Source: Oceaniglobus trochenteri (GTDB taxonomy: Bacteria; Pseudomonadota; Alphaproteobacteria; Rhodobacterales; Rhodobacteraceae). From it: a stretch of DNA of 64,000 bases. Location of the stretch: NCBI RefSeq assembly GCF_020529025.1, contig NZ_JACNMM010000002.1, positions 372,001-436,000 of the forward strand. Reading direction: 5' to 3'. Positions 17,201 to 23,150 of the stretch are shown here, piece after piece; the first letter of the stretch is position 1; every line of letters begins with the position of its first letter. A program made the translations under genes and the position numbers. The notes under the pieces are model-generated. The model ran no database searches, had not been told where the DNA came from, and saw only the letters and a list, made by a program, of their open reading frames with translations.

Positions 17201-17633
17201 CCTGTCGCGCGCCCTTGCCAAGGCCGCCACCCCGGCGCGGCGCGACCCGCGCGATCTGCCCGGGCCGACCGGCGAATCGAACCGTCTTTCGGTTCATGCC
17301 CGCCGCCCGATCCTGTGCATGGGGCCGGGCGAAGCCGCCCGCGCCGCCCAGATGCGCGAGGTGGTCGCCAGGGGCGGCACGGCCCAGCCCTGCCCGCCGC
17401 TGGACGCGGCCGCGCTGGATGCCCTGCCCGCGCTTGGCGGCGTGGTCTGGTGGGGCGACGCCGACACCGCCCGCGCCATCGCCCTGTCGCTGTCGCGCCG
17501 CCCGGGGGCCATCGTGCCGCTGATCACCGGCGCCATCACCGCCAACGATTGCACGCACGAACGCCATATCTGCATCGACACCACCGCCTCGGGCGGGAAC
17601 GCCCAGCTTCTGGCCGAAGCGGCAACCGCTTGA
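14202..17633 (+). CDS. putA: Bifunctional proline dehydrogenase / L-glutamate gamma-semialdehyde dehydrogenase
   Basis: PutA oxidises proline to P5C with FAD, then glutamate semialdehyde to glutamate with NAD+. The 1143-residue length fits PutA forms that lack the N-terminal ribbon-helix-helix DNA-binding domain, consistent with a separate PutR. The PRODH barrel spans about residues 100-450, with RLVKGAYWDTEIK and the terminal RLLENGANSSF. The aldehyde dehydrogenase domain covers about 560-1010, with the general base in AETGG (near Glu761) and the catalytic cysteine Cys795 in AGQRCSALR. The last 100 residues form the usual C-terminal extension. A near-perfect hairpin follows the stop and doubles as the leader of the rhomboid gene. 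Confidence 0.97.
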   Translation: MRDSSHAPALPFSADKYADADATLAALIETAALTSEARKAIAADGATLVSAIRRSAKPGLMEVFLAEYGLSTDEGIALMCLAEALLRVPDADTIDDLIEDKIAPSKWGTHLGKSSSSLVNASTWALMLTGKVLRDEKPGVVGTLRGAVKRLGEPVIRTAVARAMREMGRQFVLGETMPKAMERAAHMEKRGYTYSYDMLGEAARTAADAARYTTAYARAIDAMASAATHGDIRANPGISVKFSALHPRYEVAQAERVIDELVPRVTALARQAARLGIGFNVDAEEADRLTLSLAVIEQVLADPELAGWDGFGVVVQAYGLRCAPTIDWLHALATRLDRKIMVRLVKGAYWDTEIKHAQTLGMPSFPVFTSKPATDVSYIANARKLLGMTDRIYPQFATHNAHTVAAILHMADDKAAFEFQRLHGMGERLHDIVLEREKTRCRIYAPVGAHRDLLAYLVRRLLENGANSSFVNQIVDEDVSPEQVAADPFEQTDRKAPVRTGTQLFADRPNSKGWDLSSAATLAKIDAARNPHRDARPQGAPILAGDAAPQPANEVVSPVDGAPVGQVADASPTDVETALAAARPWSVDVGERARILNLAADLYEENFGPLFALLAREAGKTLPDCVGELREAVDFLRYYASQAQSLTRPARGTFTCISPWNFPLAIFTGQIAGALAAGNAVLAKPAQQTPLIAHSAVELLHKAGVPREALQFLPGDGSIGAALTGDSRVHGVAFTGSTATALKIRANMARHMDPGAPLIAETGGLNAMIVDSTALLEQAVRDVVMSSFQSAGQRCSALRCLYVQEDIAKEFKQMLFGAMDELTLGDPWNLSTDSGPLIDAAAHETITAHIRNARAEGRMLKQLSAPKTGHFLPPTVIEVPGIAALKREVFGPVLHLATFAADEIDNVIEAINATGFGLTFGLHTRIDTRVQHVTDRIHAGNLYVNRNQIGAVVGSQPFGGEGLSGTGPKAGGPSYLPRFTQPASAQVGQEDSRHPADLGALSRALAKAATPARRDPRDLPGPTGESNRLSVHARRPILCMGPGEAARAAQMREVVARGGTAQPCPPLDAAALDALPALGGVVWWGDADTARAIALSLSRRPGAIVPLITGAITANDCTHERHICIDTTASGGNAQLLAEAATA

Positions 17634-17641
17634 CCGCAGCA

Positions 17642-17674
17642 GGAAACATGGGCAAATCTTCCGCCCATGTTTCC
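17642..17674 (+). terminator. 12-bp perfect hairpin over the rhomboid start codon
   Basis: GGAAACATGGGC (17642-17653) pairs perfectly with GCCCATGTTTCC (17663-17674) around a 9-base loop. It starts eight bases after the putA stop, so it may protect or terminate the putA mRNA. The right arm contains the ATG (17667) of the next gene, so folding would hide that start codon. There is no T-run after it. Confidence 0.65.
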
Positions 17675-18398
17675 GATCCGCGATCACAACCCGTCACGGG
17701 GTACGCCCTTCGTGACCTATGCCCTGATCGCGGCGAATATCGCCGTATACCTGGTGACGGTCGCACTGTTCAGCAGCGAGATGATTCCGTCGCAGGTCTA
17801 TGCACACTGGGCCCTGATCCCGGCAAATTCCGACCCGCTGACCTATATCACCTCGCAATTCCTGCACGACGGGTTGTTGCACCTCGGGGGCAACATGCTG
17901 TTCCTGTGGATCTACGGCGACAACCTGGAAGACGAAATGGGCCATATGCCCTTCCTTGGCTTCTACCTTGCCGGTGGCGTTGCGGCGGGGCTGGCCCAGA
18001 TGCTTGCCGATCCCGGATCGCCCATCCCCATGGTCGGGGCCTCGGGCGCCATCGCGGCGGTGATGGGGGGCTACCTGCTGCTCTTTCCCAAGGCGAAGGT
18101 GGATGTCCTGATCATCTTCGTGGTGTTCTTCCGCATCTTCCCCGTTCCGGCCTGGATCGTCCTGGGCATCTGGTTCGTGCTGCAGATGGTTTCGGGGGTC
18201 GGAACCCCCAGCGATCAGGGCGGCGTGGCCTATTGGGCCCACGCGGGCGGCTTCATCGCCGGCCTTGCGCTGACCCTGCCGCTGTGGCTGCGCATGGGCG
18301 GCCCGGGGTTCTGGAACCGCACCCACGGGCACCCGCCCCACCCCGAGGCGACCTATCGCCTGTCGCCCTCCACCGTGCCGAAGGTGCGCCGCAGATGA
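17667..18398 (+). CDS. Rhomboid-family intramembrane serine protease
   Basis: The 243-residue membrane protein has six or more hydrophobic helices and the rhomboid catalytic dyad: Ser126 in G-A-S-G-A and His192 in W-A-H-A-G-G-F. Asn76 in H-L-G-G-N-M-L-F-L-W supports the oxyanion. The protein cleaves transmembrane substrates within the inner membrane; the substrate is unknown. The N-terminus MFPIRDHNPS is the usual beginning of this family in related bacteria, which fixes the start even though no Shine-Dalgarno site is present and the ATG lies inside a hairpin. Its stop overlaps the next start (ATGA). Confidence 0.93.
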   Translation: MFPIRDHNPSRGTPFVTYALIAANIAVYLVTVALFSSEMIPSQVYAHWALIPANSDPLTYITSQFLHDGLLHLGGNMLFLWIYGDNLEDEMGHMPFLGFYLAGGVAAGLAQMLADPGSPIPMVGASGAIAAVMGGYLLLFPKAKVDVLIIFVVFFRIFPVPAWIVLGIWFVLQMVSGVGTPSDQGGVAYWAHAGGFIAGLALTLPLWLRMGGPGFWNRTHGHPPHPEATYRLSPSTVPKVRRR

Positions 18399-18757
18399 GG
18401 GCGGCGTGCCACTGCGGGGCGGTCGTTCTCGAGGTGACCCTCAGCGACGGGATGAACACCCTGCGCCGCTGCGATTGTTCGTTTTGTGTAATGCGTGGCG
18501 CCGCTGCGGTAACCGCGCATCGCGATAATGTCGCAATTGTGCAAGGCGCCGAGAACCTGCAATGCTATCAGTTCGGCACGAAAACCGCCCGCCACCATTT
18601 CTGCAAGACCTGCGGTATCTACACCCACCACAACCGGCGCAGCAATCCGCAAGAGGTGGGCATCAACGCCGCCTGTCTCGACGGCATCCATCTGCCCGAT
18701 CACGATCCGATCGCCTGGGTCGACGGGCGCAACCACCCGTCAGACCGTAATCCCTAG
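18395..18757 (+). CDS. GFA-family (CENP-V fold) zinc protein
   Basis: The 120-residue protein belongs to the GFA family, named after glutathione-dependent formaldehyde-activating enzyme. It has zinc-binding cysteines in C-H-C-G near residues 5-8, C-D-C-S-F-C near 25-30 and C-K-T-C-G near 70-74. Most members have no proven substrate, so I give no enzyme name. It is coupled to the rhomboid gene by ATGA. Its stop codon shares a CTAG palindrome with the stop of the converging phosphatase gene. Confidence 0.88.
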   Translation: MRAACHCGAVVLEVTLSDGMNTLRRCDCSFCVMRGAAAVTAHRDNVAIVQGAENLQCYQFGTKTARHHFCKTCGIYTHHNRRSNPQEVGINAACLDGIHLPDHDPIAWVDGRNHPSDRNP

Positions 18758-19539
18758 CCGCGCACCAGCTTGGCAAAGCCGTCGAACAGCGCCTCGTTGG
18801 CCACCACCACTTCGCCATTCTCCAGCATCGAACGTCCTTCGTTCACCGGTTCCAGCAGCGCGCCCGCCTCGCGGCAGATCAACAGGCCGGCGGCCACGTC
18901 CCAGGGCTTCATGCGCCGCTCCCAGTATCCGTCGAACCGCCCCGCCGCGACATAGGCCAGGTTCAGCGCCGCCGAGCCCCAGTGGCGCACACCGGCCACC
19001 GCAGGCAGCACCCGGCCGAATTCACGCAGCAGTTCGGGCAGGCCCGGCGCGCCGGAATGGGGCACACCGCAGGCAAAGATGCCCTCGATCAGCGACCGGC
19101 GGCCCGAAACGCGCACCCGGCCCTCGTTCATCCAGGCGCCACCGCCCTTTTCGGCGACGAACATCTCGTCCTTGGCCGGATCGAAGATGACGGCCGAGAC
19201 GATCTCGCCCTTGTGTTCCAGTGCGATGGAAATGCACCAGTGCGGCAGACCGTGCAGGAAGTTCGACGTGCCATCCAGCGGATCGACGATCCAGCGGCGG
19301 GTCGGGTCCTTGCCCTCGACCGGGGCGCTTTCCTCGGCCAGCCAGCCATAGTTCGGGCGCGCCGCCATCAGGTCTTCGCGGATGATCGCCTCGGCGGCCA
19401 GATCGGCCTTGCTGACGAAATCGCCGGCCCCCTTCGCGGAGACCTGCAAATTCTCGACTTCACGGAAATCCTTGACCAAGGACCGGCCCGCCCGGCGCGC
19501 GGCCTTGATCATCACATTCAGATTTGCACTGCCCTGCAT
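18754..19539 (-). CDS. suhB: Inositol-monophosphatase family protein (SuhB-like)
   Basis: The 261-residue protein carries the family metal-binding motifs: W-L-A-E-E-S near residue 70, W-I-V-D-P-L-D-G-T-S-N-F near residues 84-95, and W-D-V-A-A-G in the C-terminal third. It is a Mg2+-dependent phosphatase of inositol phosphate or a related sugar phosphate; E. coli SuhB also acts in ribosomal RNA transcription. The start at ATG 19539 has GAAGG nine bases upstream; a TTG three codons earlier is in frame. It converges on the GFA gene with a four-base overlap. Confidence 0.9.
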   Translation of the reverse strand: MQGSANLNVMIKAARRAGRSLVKDFREVENLQVSAKGAGDFVSKADLAAEAIIREDLMAARPNYGWLAEESAPVEGKDPTRRWIVDPLDGTSNFLHGLPHWCISIALEHKGEIVSAVIFDPAKDEMFVAEKGGGAWMNEGRVRVSGRRSLIEGIFACGVPHSGAPGLPELLREFGRVLPAVAGVRHWGSAALNLAYVAAGRFDGYWERRMKPWDVAAGLLICREAGALLEPVNEGRSMLENGEVVVANEALFDGFAKLVRG

Positions 19540-19604
19540 CGCATCCAACCTTCAAATTCCAAGCCCGGGCGATACACCCGCCCCCCGAAAAAGCCAACCC
19601 CGGT

Positions 19605-19639
19605 TCTTTCTTGCGCCAAATACTCCCCCGCCGGAGGCG
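19605..19639 (+). repeat. Dispersed intergenic repeat, extended copy 3
   Basis: The copy reads TCTTTCTTGCGCCAAATACT and then CCCCCGCCGGAGGCG. It lies between the start of the phosphatase gene and the stop of metR, ten bases beyond the metR stop. Read on the minus strand it gives CTCC-like and GGAG-like arms followed by TATTT, so it may end metR transcription. Confidence 0.75.
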
Positions 19640-19649
19640 TCCCGAACCC

Positions 19650-20561
19650 TCAGCCGTCGCCACGCTGGAGCTTGACCGGTTCGCTGCGACACAGGCGCAG
19701 GAAATGCGCCATGTAGGGCACCGTCGTATCCTCGCCCCGCGTCGCCGCGTAAAGGCGCTTGGTCACCCCCTGGGCCGTCAGCGGCCGGGTGACGTAGTCG
19801 GAGTTATAGCGCACTTCGCGCACCACCCAGTCAGGCAGAACCGTCACCCCCCGCCCCGAGGCCACCAGCAGCAGGATCACCGCCGTCAGTTCCACCTGGC
19901 GGATCGCGCGGGGTTCCACCTTGGCCGGAATCAGGAGTTCGGTGAACACGTCCAGCCGCGTCCGGTCGACCGGGTAGGTGATCAGGGTCTGATCGCGGAA
20001 ATCCTCGGCCTCGACGTATTCGCGCCCGGCCAGCGGGTGCGAGGCCGGGGCGACAAAGACCGGCGCGTAATCGAACAGCGGGCTGAAATCCACGCCGGGC
20101 AGGGATTCGGGATCGGAGGAGACGACCAGATCCACCTGTTCCTTCTGCAGGGCCGGCAGCGCCCCGAAGGACAGGCCGGGGCGGATGTCGACATCGACAT
20201 CGGGCCAGGCGTGGCGGAATTTCTCCAGCACCGGAAACAGCCATTCAAAGCAGGCGTGGCATTCGATCGCGATGTGCAGCCGCCCGGATTTGCCGCTGAC
20301 CAGGCCCGCGAATTCATCTTCCATCGCCGCGATCTCGGGCAGGATGCGTTCGGCCAGGCGCAACAGCTTCATCCCCGCCGCCGAGAGTTTCAGCGGTTTC
20401 GAGCGGCGCACGAAGAGTTCGACGCCCGCCTGATCCTCAAGCCCCTTCACCTGATGGGACAGAGCGCTTTGGGTGATGTTCAGCTGGTCCGCCGCCCGGG
20501 CAACCCCGCCCGCGTCGTGGATGGCCTTGATCGTGCGCAGGTGGCGAAACTCGATATGCAT
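19650..20561 (-). CDS. metR: LysR-family regulator, probable MetR
   Basis: The 303-residue LysR-type regulator has its helix-turn-helix at about residues 3-60 (LRTIKAIHDAGGVARAADQLNITQSALSHQVKGLEDQAGVELFVR) and a substrate-binding domain after that. It is divergent from metF, the usual MetR arrangement; MetR activates methionine genes with homocysteine as co-activator. The start at 20561 gives the canonical MHIEFRHLRTI N-terminus. The 89-base shared promoter region is AT-rich, but I could not find a clean TGAA-N5-TTCA site in it. Confidence 0.88.
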   Translation of the reverse strand: MHIEFRHLRTIKAIHDAGGVARAADQLNITQSALSHQVKGLEDQAGVELFVRRSKPLKLSAAGMKLLRLAERILPEIAAMEDEFAGLVSGKSGRLHIAIECHACFEWLFPVLEKFRHAWPDVDVDIRPGLSFGALPALQKEQVDLVVSSDPESLPGVDFSPLFDYAPVFVAPASHPLAGREYVEAEDFRDQTLITYPVDRTRLDVFTELLIPAKVEPRAIRQVELTAVILLLVASGRGVTVLPDWVVREVRYNSDYVTRPLTAQGVTKRLYAATRGEDTTVPYMAHFLRLCRSEPVKLQRGDG

Positions 20562-20650
20562 GGCCGCCTCATGATCTTGATGAAAATTATGAATTGGCCT
20601 CACATAAAGGATTCCGGCACAAGGGGGCAACACCAATCAGGATATCCGCC

Positions 20651-21517
20651 ATGGTCACGCCGAACGTATCATTCGAATTCTTCCCGCCCCAATCGCTTGA
20701 GGCGTCGTTCCGCCTGTGGGACACGGTGCAGACCCTCGCGCCGCTTGATCCGGGGTTCGTTTCGGTCACCTATGGCGCCGGGGGCACCACCCGCGACCTG
20801 ACCCATGATGCGGTGGGCCTGCTGCACCGCAACTATGGCCTGACCGTGGCCGCGCATCTGACCTGCGTGAACGCCAGCCGTGAAGAAACGCTAAGCATCG
20901 CCCGTTCCTACAAGGAGGCCGGGGTGAACCAGATCGTCGCGCTGCGCGGCGATCCGCCCAAAGGCAGCAATGGTTTCACCCCCCACCCCGAAGGCTTTGC
21001 CCATTCGGTCGAATTGATCGAGGCACTGGCAAAGACCGGCGATTTCGAGATCCGCGTCGGCGCCTATCCCGACCGTCACCCCGAAGCGGCCAGCGACACC
21101 GCCGATGTCGATTTCCTGAAACGCAAGATCGACGCGGGCGCCAGCTCGGCCATCACCCAGTTCTTCTTCGATGCCGATACCTTCCTGCGGTTCCGCGATG
21201 CCTGTGCCGCCGCCGGCATCACGGCGCCGGTCATCCCCGGCATCCTGCCGATCGAGAACTGGAACGGGGTCAAGCGTTTCGCCACGCGCTGCGGCACCTC
21301 GGTGCCCCAGTGGCTGGACGATGCCTTCACCACCGCGATCCGCGACGGGCGGGAAGAGCTTCTGGCGACGGCGATCTGCACCGAACTGTGCAGCAAGCTG
21401 ATGGCCGAAGGGGTGGAAGACCTGCATTTCTACACGCTCAACAAGCCGCACCTGACGCGCGATGTCTGCCACGCCCTTGGCGTGACCCAGAAAACCGTTC
21501 TTGAGAACGTCGCCTGA
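20651..21517 (+). CDS. metF: 5,10-Methylenetetrahydrofolate reductase
   Basis: MetF reduces methylene-THF to methyl-THF, the methyl donor for methionine synthesis, using FAD and NADH. The 288-residue length is typical. Signature stretches are SFEFFPPQS near the N-terminus, VSVTYGAGGTTRD near residues 37-49, LRGDPPKG near residues 98-105, and ITQFFFDADTFLRF past residue 160. The ATG at 20651 is preceded by CAGGA and gives MVTPNVSFEFFPP; an in-frame extension upstream would overlap the regulatory region. It is divergent from the probable metR. Confidence 0.95.
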   Translation: MVTPNVSFEFFPPQSLEASFRLWDTVQTLAPLDPGFVSVTYGAGGTTRDLTHDAVGLLHRNYGLTVAAHLTCVNASREETLSIARSYKEAGVNQIVALRGDPPKGSNGFTPHPEGFAHSVELIEALAKTGDFEIRVGAYPDRHPEAASDTADVDFLKRKIDAGASSAITQFFFDADTFLRFRDACAAAGITAPVIPGILPIENWNGVKRFATRCGTSVPQWLDDAFTTAIRDGREELLATAICTELCSKLMAEGVEDLHFYTLNKPHLTRDVCHALGVTQKTVLENVA

Positions 21518-21556
21518 GCAGGCCAGATTGGCGCGACCCCGAAAAAGGACGCGCCG

Positions 21557-22045
21557 ATGTTTTTTGCACAAAGCCCCGATCAGTTGCCCGACCGCGACAC
21601 CATCCTGTCGATGTCGGGCATGGAGTTCATGGAGCGGGTGCGCGACGGCAAGCTGCCCGCCCCGCCCATCGCCCGGGCGCTGAACTACCATGTAGAAACG
21701 GTCGAGCCGGGCCGCGTGGTGTTTCGCGGCACCCCGGGGTTCGAGCAGATGAACCCAACGGGCGGCATTCACGGCGGCTGGTACGGCACGCTTCTGGATT
21801 CCTGCATGGCCTGCGCCGTGATGACCCGGGTGCCGAAGGGATCGGTCTATACGACGCTGGAATACAAGATAAACATCACCCGGGCGATCCCGGCCGACAC
21901 CACGATCCTTGCAACCGGATGGCTGGATCACGCGGGCCGGTCGACCGGGGTGGCCCATGGCGAAATCCGGGGCGCCGAGGACGACCGGCTTTATGCCACC
22001 GGATCGACCACCTGCCTGATCATGAATATCGCCGCGACGGGTTGA
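21557..22045 (+). CDS. PaaI-type hotdog-fold thioesterase
   Basis: The 162-residue protein is a hotdog-fold acyl-CoA thioesterase of the PaaI/YdiI type. The motif NPTGGIHGGWYGTLLDSCMACAV includes the helix residues that carry the catalytic acid, and YTTLEYKINITRAI forms the central strands. The substrate is unknown, probably an aromatic or medium-chain acyl-CoA. The gene is 40 bases downstream of metF and may be co-transcribed. It converges on the DUF2235 gene. Confidence 0.85.
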   Translation: MFFAQSPDQLPDRDTILSMSGMEFMERVRDGKLPAPPIARALNYHVETVEPGRVVFRGTPGFEQMNPTGGIHGGWYGTLLDSCMACAVMTRVPKGSVYTTLEYKINITRAIPADTTILATGWLDHAGRSTGVAHGEIRGAEDDRLYATGSTTCLIMNIAATG

Positions 22046-22128
22046 TCCAAAGGAGCGCCTACGGCGCATTCCATGTTTTGCGGGCGCTTCACCGGCGGCG
22101 GCAGCGGCGGGGGCTTGCGTCGGGATTT

Positions 22129-22150
22129 GAGTATTTGCAGCAAGAAAGAG
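22129..22150 (-). repeat. Dispersed intergenic repeat, core copy 4 (reverse)
   Basis: Read on the minus strand this is CTCTTTCTTGCTGCAAATACTC. It lies between the converging thioesterase and DUF2235 genes and ends two bases before the DUF2235 stop. Confidence 0.7.
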
Positions 22151-22151
22151 A

Positions 22152-23150
22152 TCAGCGGGCTGTGGGGTGGATGCTTTCGCTGGGATTGGCGCCTATCGTG
22201 CGTGGGGTCCGGTTGAAGAACAGGCGGCTCCAGCCGGCCATGGTGCCGGCCGAGGGGGCATCGGGATCGGTCGGGAAGCGGCTGCGCCAATCTTCGGGCA
22301 GCGGCAGGCCACAGCCTTCGGCCTTTTCCAGCATCCAGACCAGCGGGATATTGGCCAAGGGGCGGCATTCGGCGCGGCAGCCCTGCTGGCCGCCGACATC
22401 GCCGTGGGTGCCGCGAAACCAGACCTGTTCCAGCGTGCCACGGTAATCGGGGGTCAGGTGCCACAGGACGGGCTCATAAGCGCGGCGGGTTTCATCCATC
22501 GCCAGCGCCTGAAAGCCATGGCGGGTGGTATGCCCCAGTTCGTGGTTGTGGAAGGCATGGGCCGGTTCGGAATAGCGCCACAGGATCGGCGCGCGCAGAC
22601 CCAGCGCCTTGACCGTATCAAAGACGCCGATCATGTCGATCGCGACGCTGTCGTGGCAGTGGGCGTCGGCGAAGGCCGTGCTGTCGCCCGACTCGCGGTA
22701 GAGCCGATAGGCCCGCGAGATGGTGCGCGCCGTGGCGTGATCGGCCCGCACGAGGCCGATCCTGTCGATCACCCCTGCGAGCGAGCGGACCGCGTAGGCA
22801 CCGCGCGAATAGCCGAAGAGGAAGATCCGGTCACCCTGCCGATAGCGCGAGGCCAGGGCGCCATAGGCCCGCTGGATCTGTGAATTCAGCCCCCGCCCCA
22901 GGATCACGTTGCGCACATGGCGCCAGTTTTCCCACTGGATGCCCGGTTCGTAGCGCACCCAAAGATCGGCGCGGGGGGCGCGTTCGGCCAGAAGCTTGTA
23001 GATCAGCCCGATGTTGGTTTCGCACCCCGGCGAAAGCGATGACATGGTGCCGTCAAGCAGGACGACATGGGTGACCGGTTCGCGCCGGTCACGCCATGGC
23101 GTCTGCAGAACGGCGTGGCCCGTCGTCCTATTCGGCGGCGATCTTTTCAT
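22152..23150 (-). CDS. DUF2235 alpha/beta-hydrolase-like protein
   Basis: The 332-residue protein has the DUF2235 plan: an N-terminal V-L-L-D-G-T-M, the nucleophile elbow G-Y-S-R-G-A with Ser115, D-T-V-K-A-L-G and the late W-F-R-G-T-H-G-D-V-G-G with candidate Asp and His. Related domains occur in type VI secretion phospholipase effectors and in stand-alone proteins of unknown role. No secretion signal or secretion genes are nearby, so an effector role is unsupported. GGAGG lies three bases before the ATG. The start overlaps the end of the upstream molybdenum hydroxylase gene by 23 bases, so they probably share a transcript. Confidence 0.82.
   Translation of the reverse strand: MKRSPPNRTTGHAVLQTPWRDRREPVTHVVLLDGTMSSLSPGCETNIGLIYKLLAERAPRADLWVRYEPGIQWENWRHVRNVILGRGLNSQIQRAYGALASRYRQGDRIFLFGYSRGAYAVRSLAGVIDRIGLVRADHATARTISRAYRLYRESGDSTAFADAHCHDSVAIDMIGVFDTVKALGLRAPILWRYSEPAHAFHNHELGHTTRHGFQALAMDETRRAYEPVLWHLTPDYRGTLEQVWFRGTHGDVGGQQGCRAECRPLANIPLVWMLEKAEGCGLPLPEDWRSRFPTDPDAPSAGTMAGWSRLFFNRTPRTIGANPSESIHPTAR

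Noticed and set aside
20562-20650. MetR operator TGAA-N5-TTCA between metR and metF
   Set aside because: The AT-rich stretch around TGAAAATTATGAA is suggestive but gives a direct-like, not the inverted, arrangement. I could not support a site.
22152-23150. Type VI secretion phospholipase effector with immunity gene
   Set aside because: The DUF2235 domain is compatible, but there is no VgrG, PAAR, chaperone or immunity candidate. The neighbours are metabolic genes.
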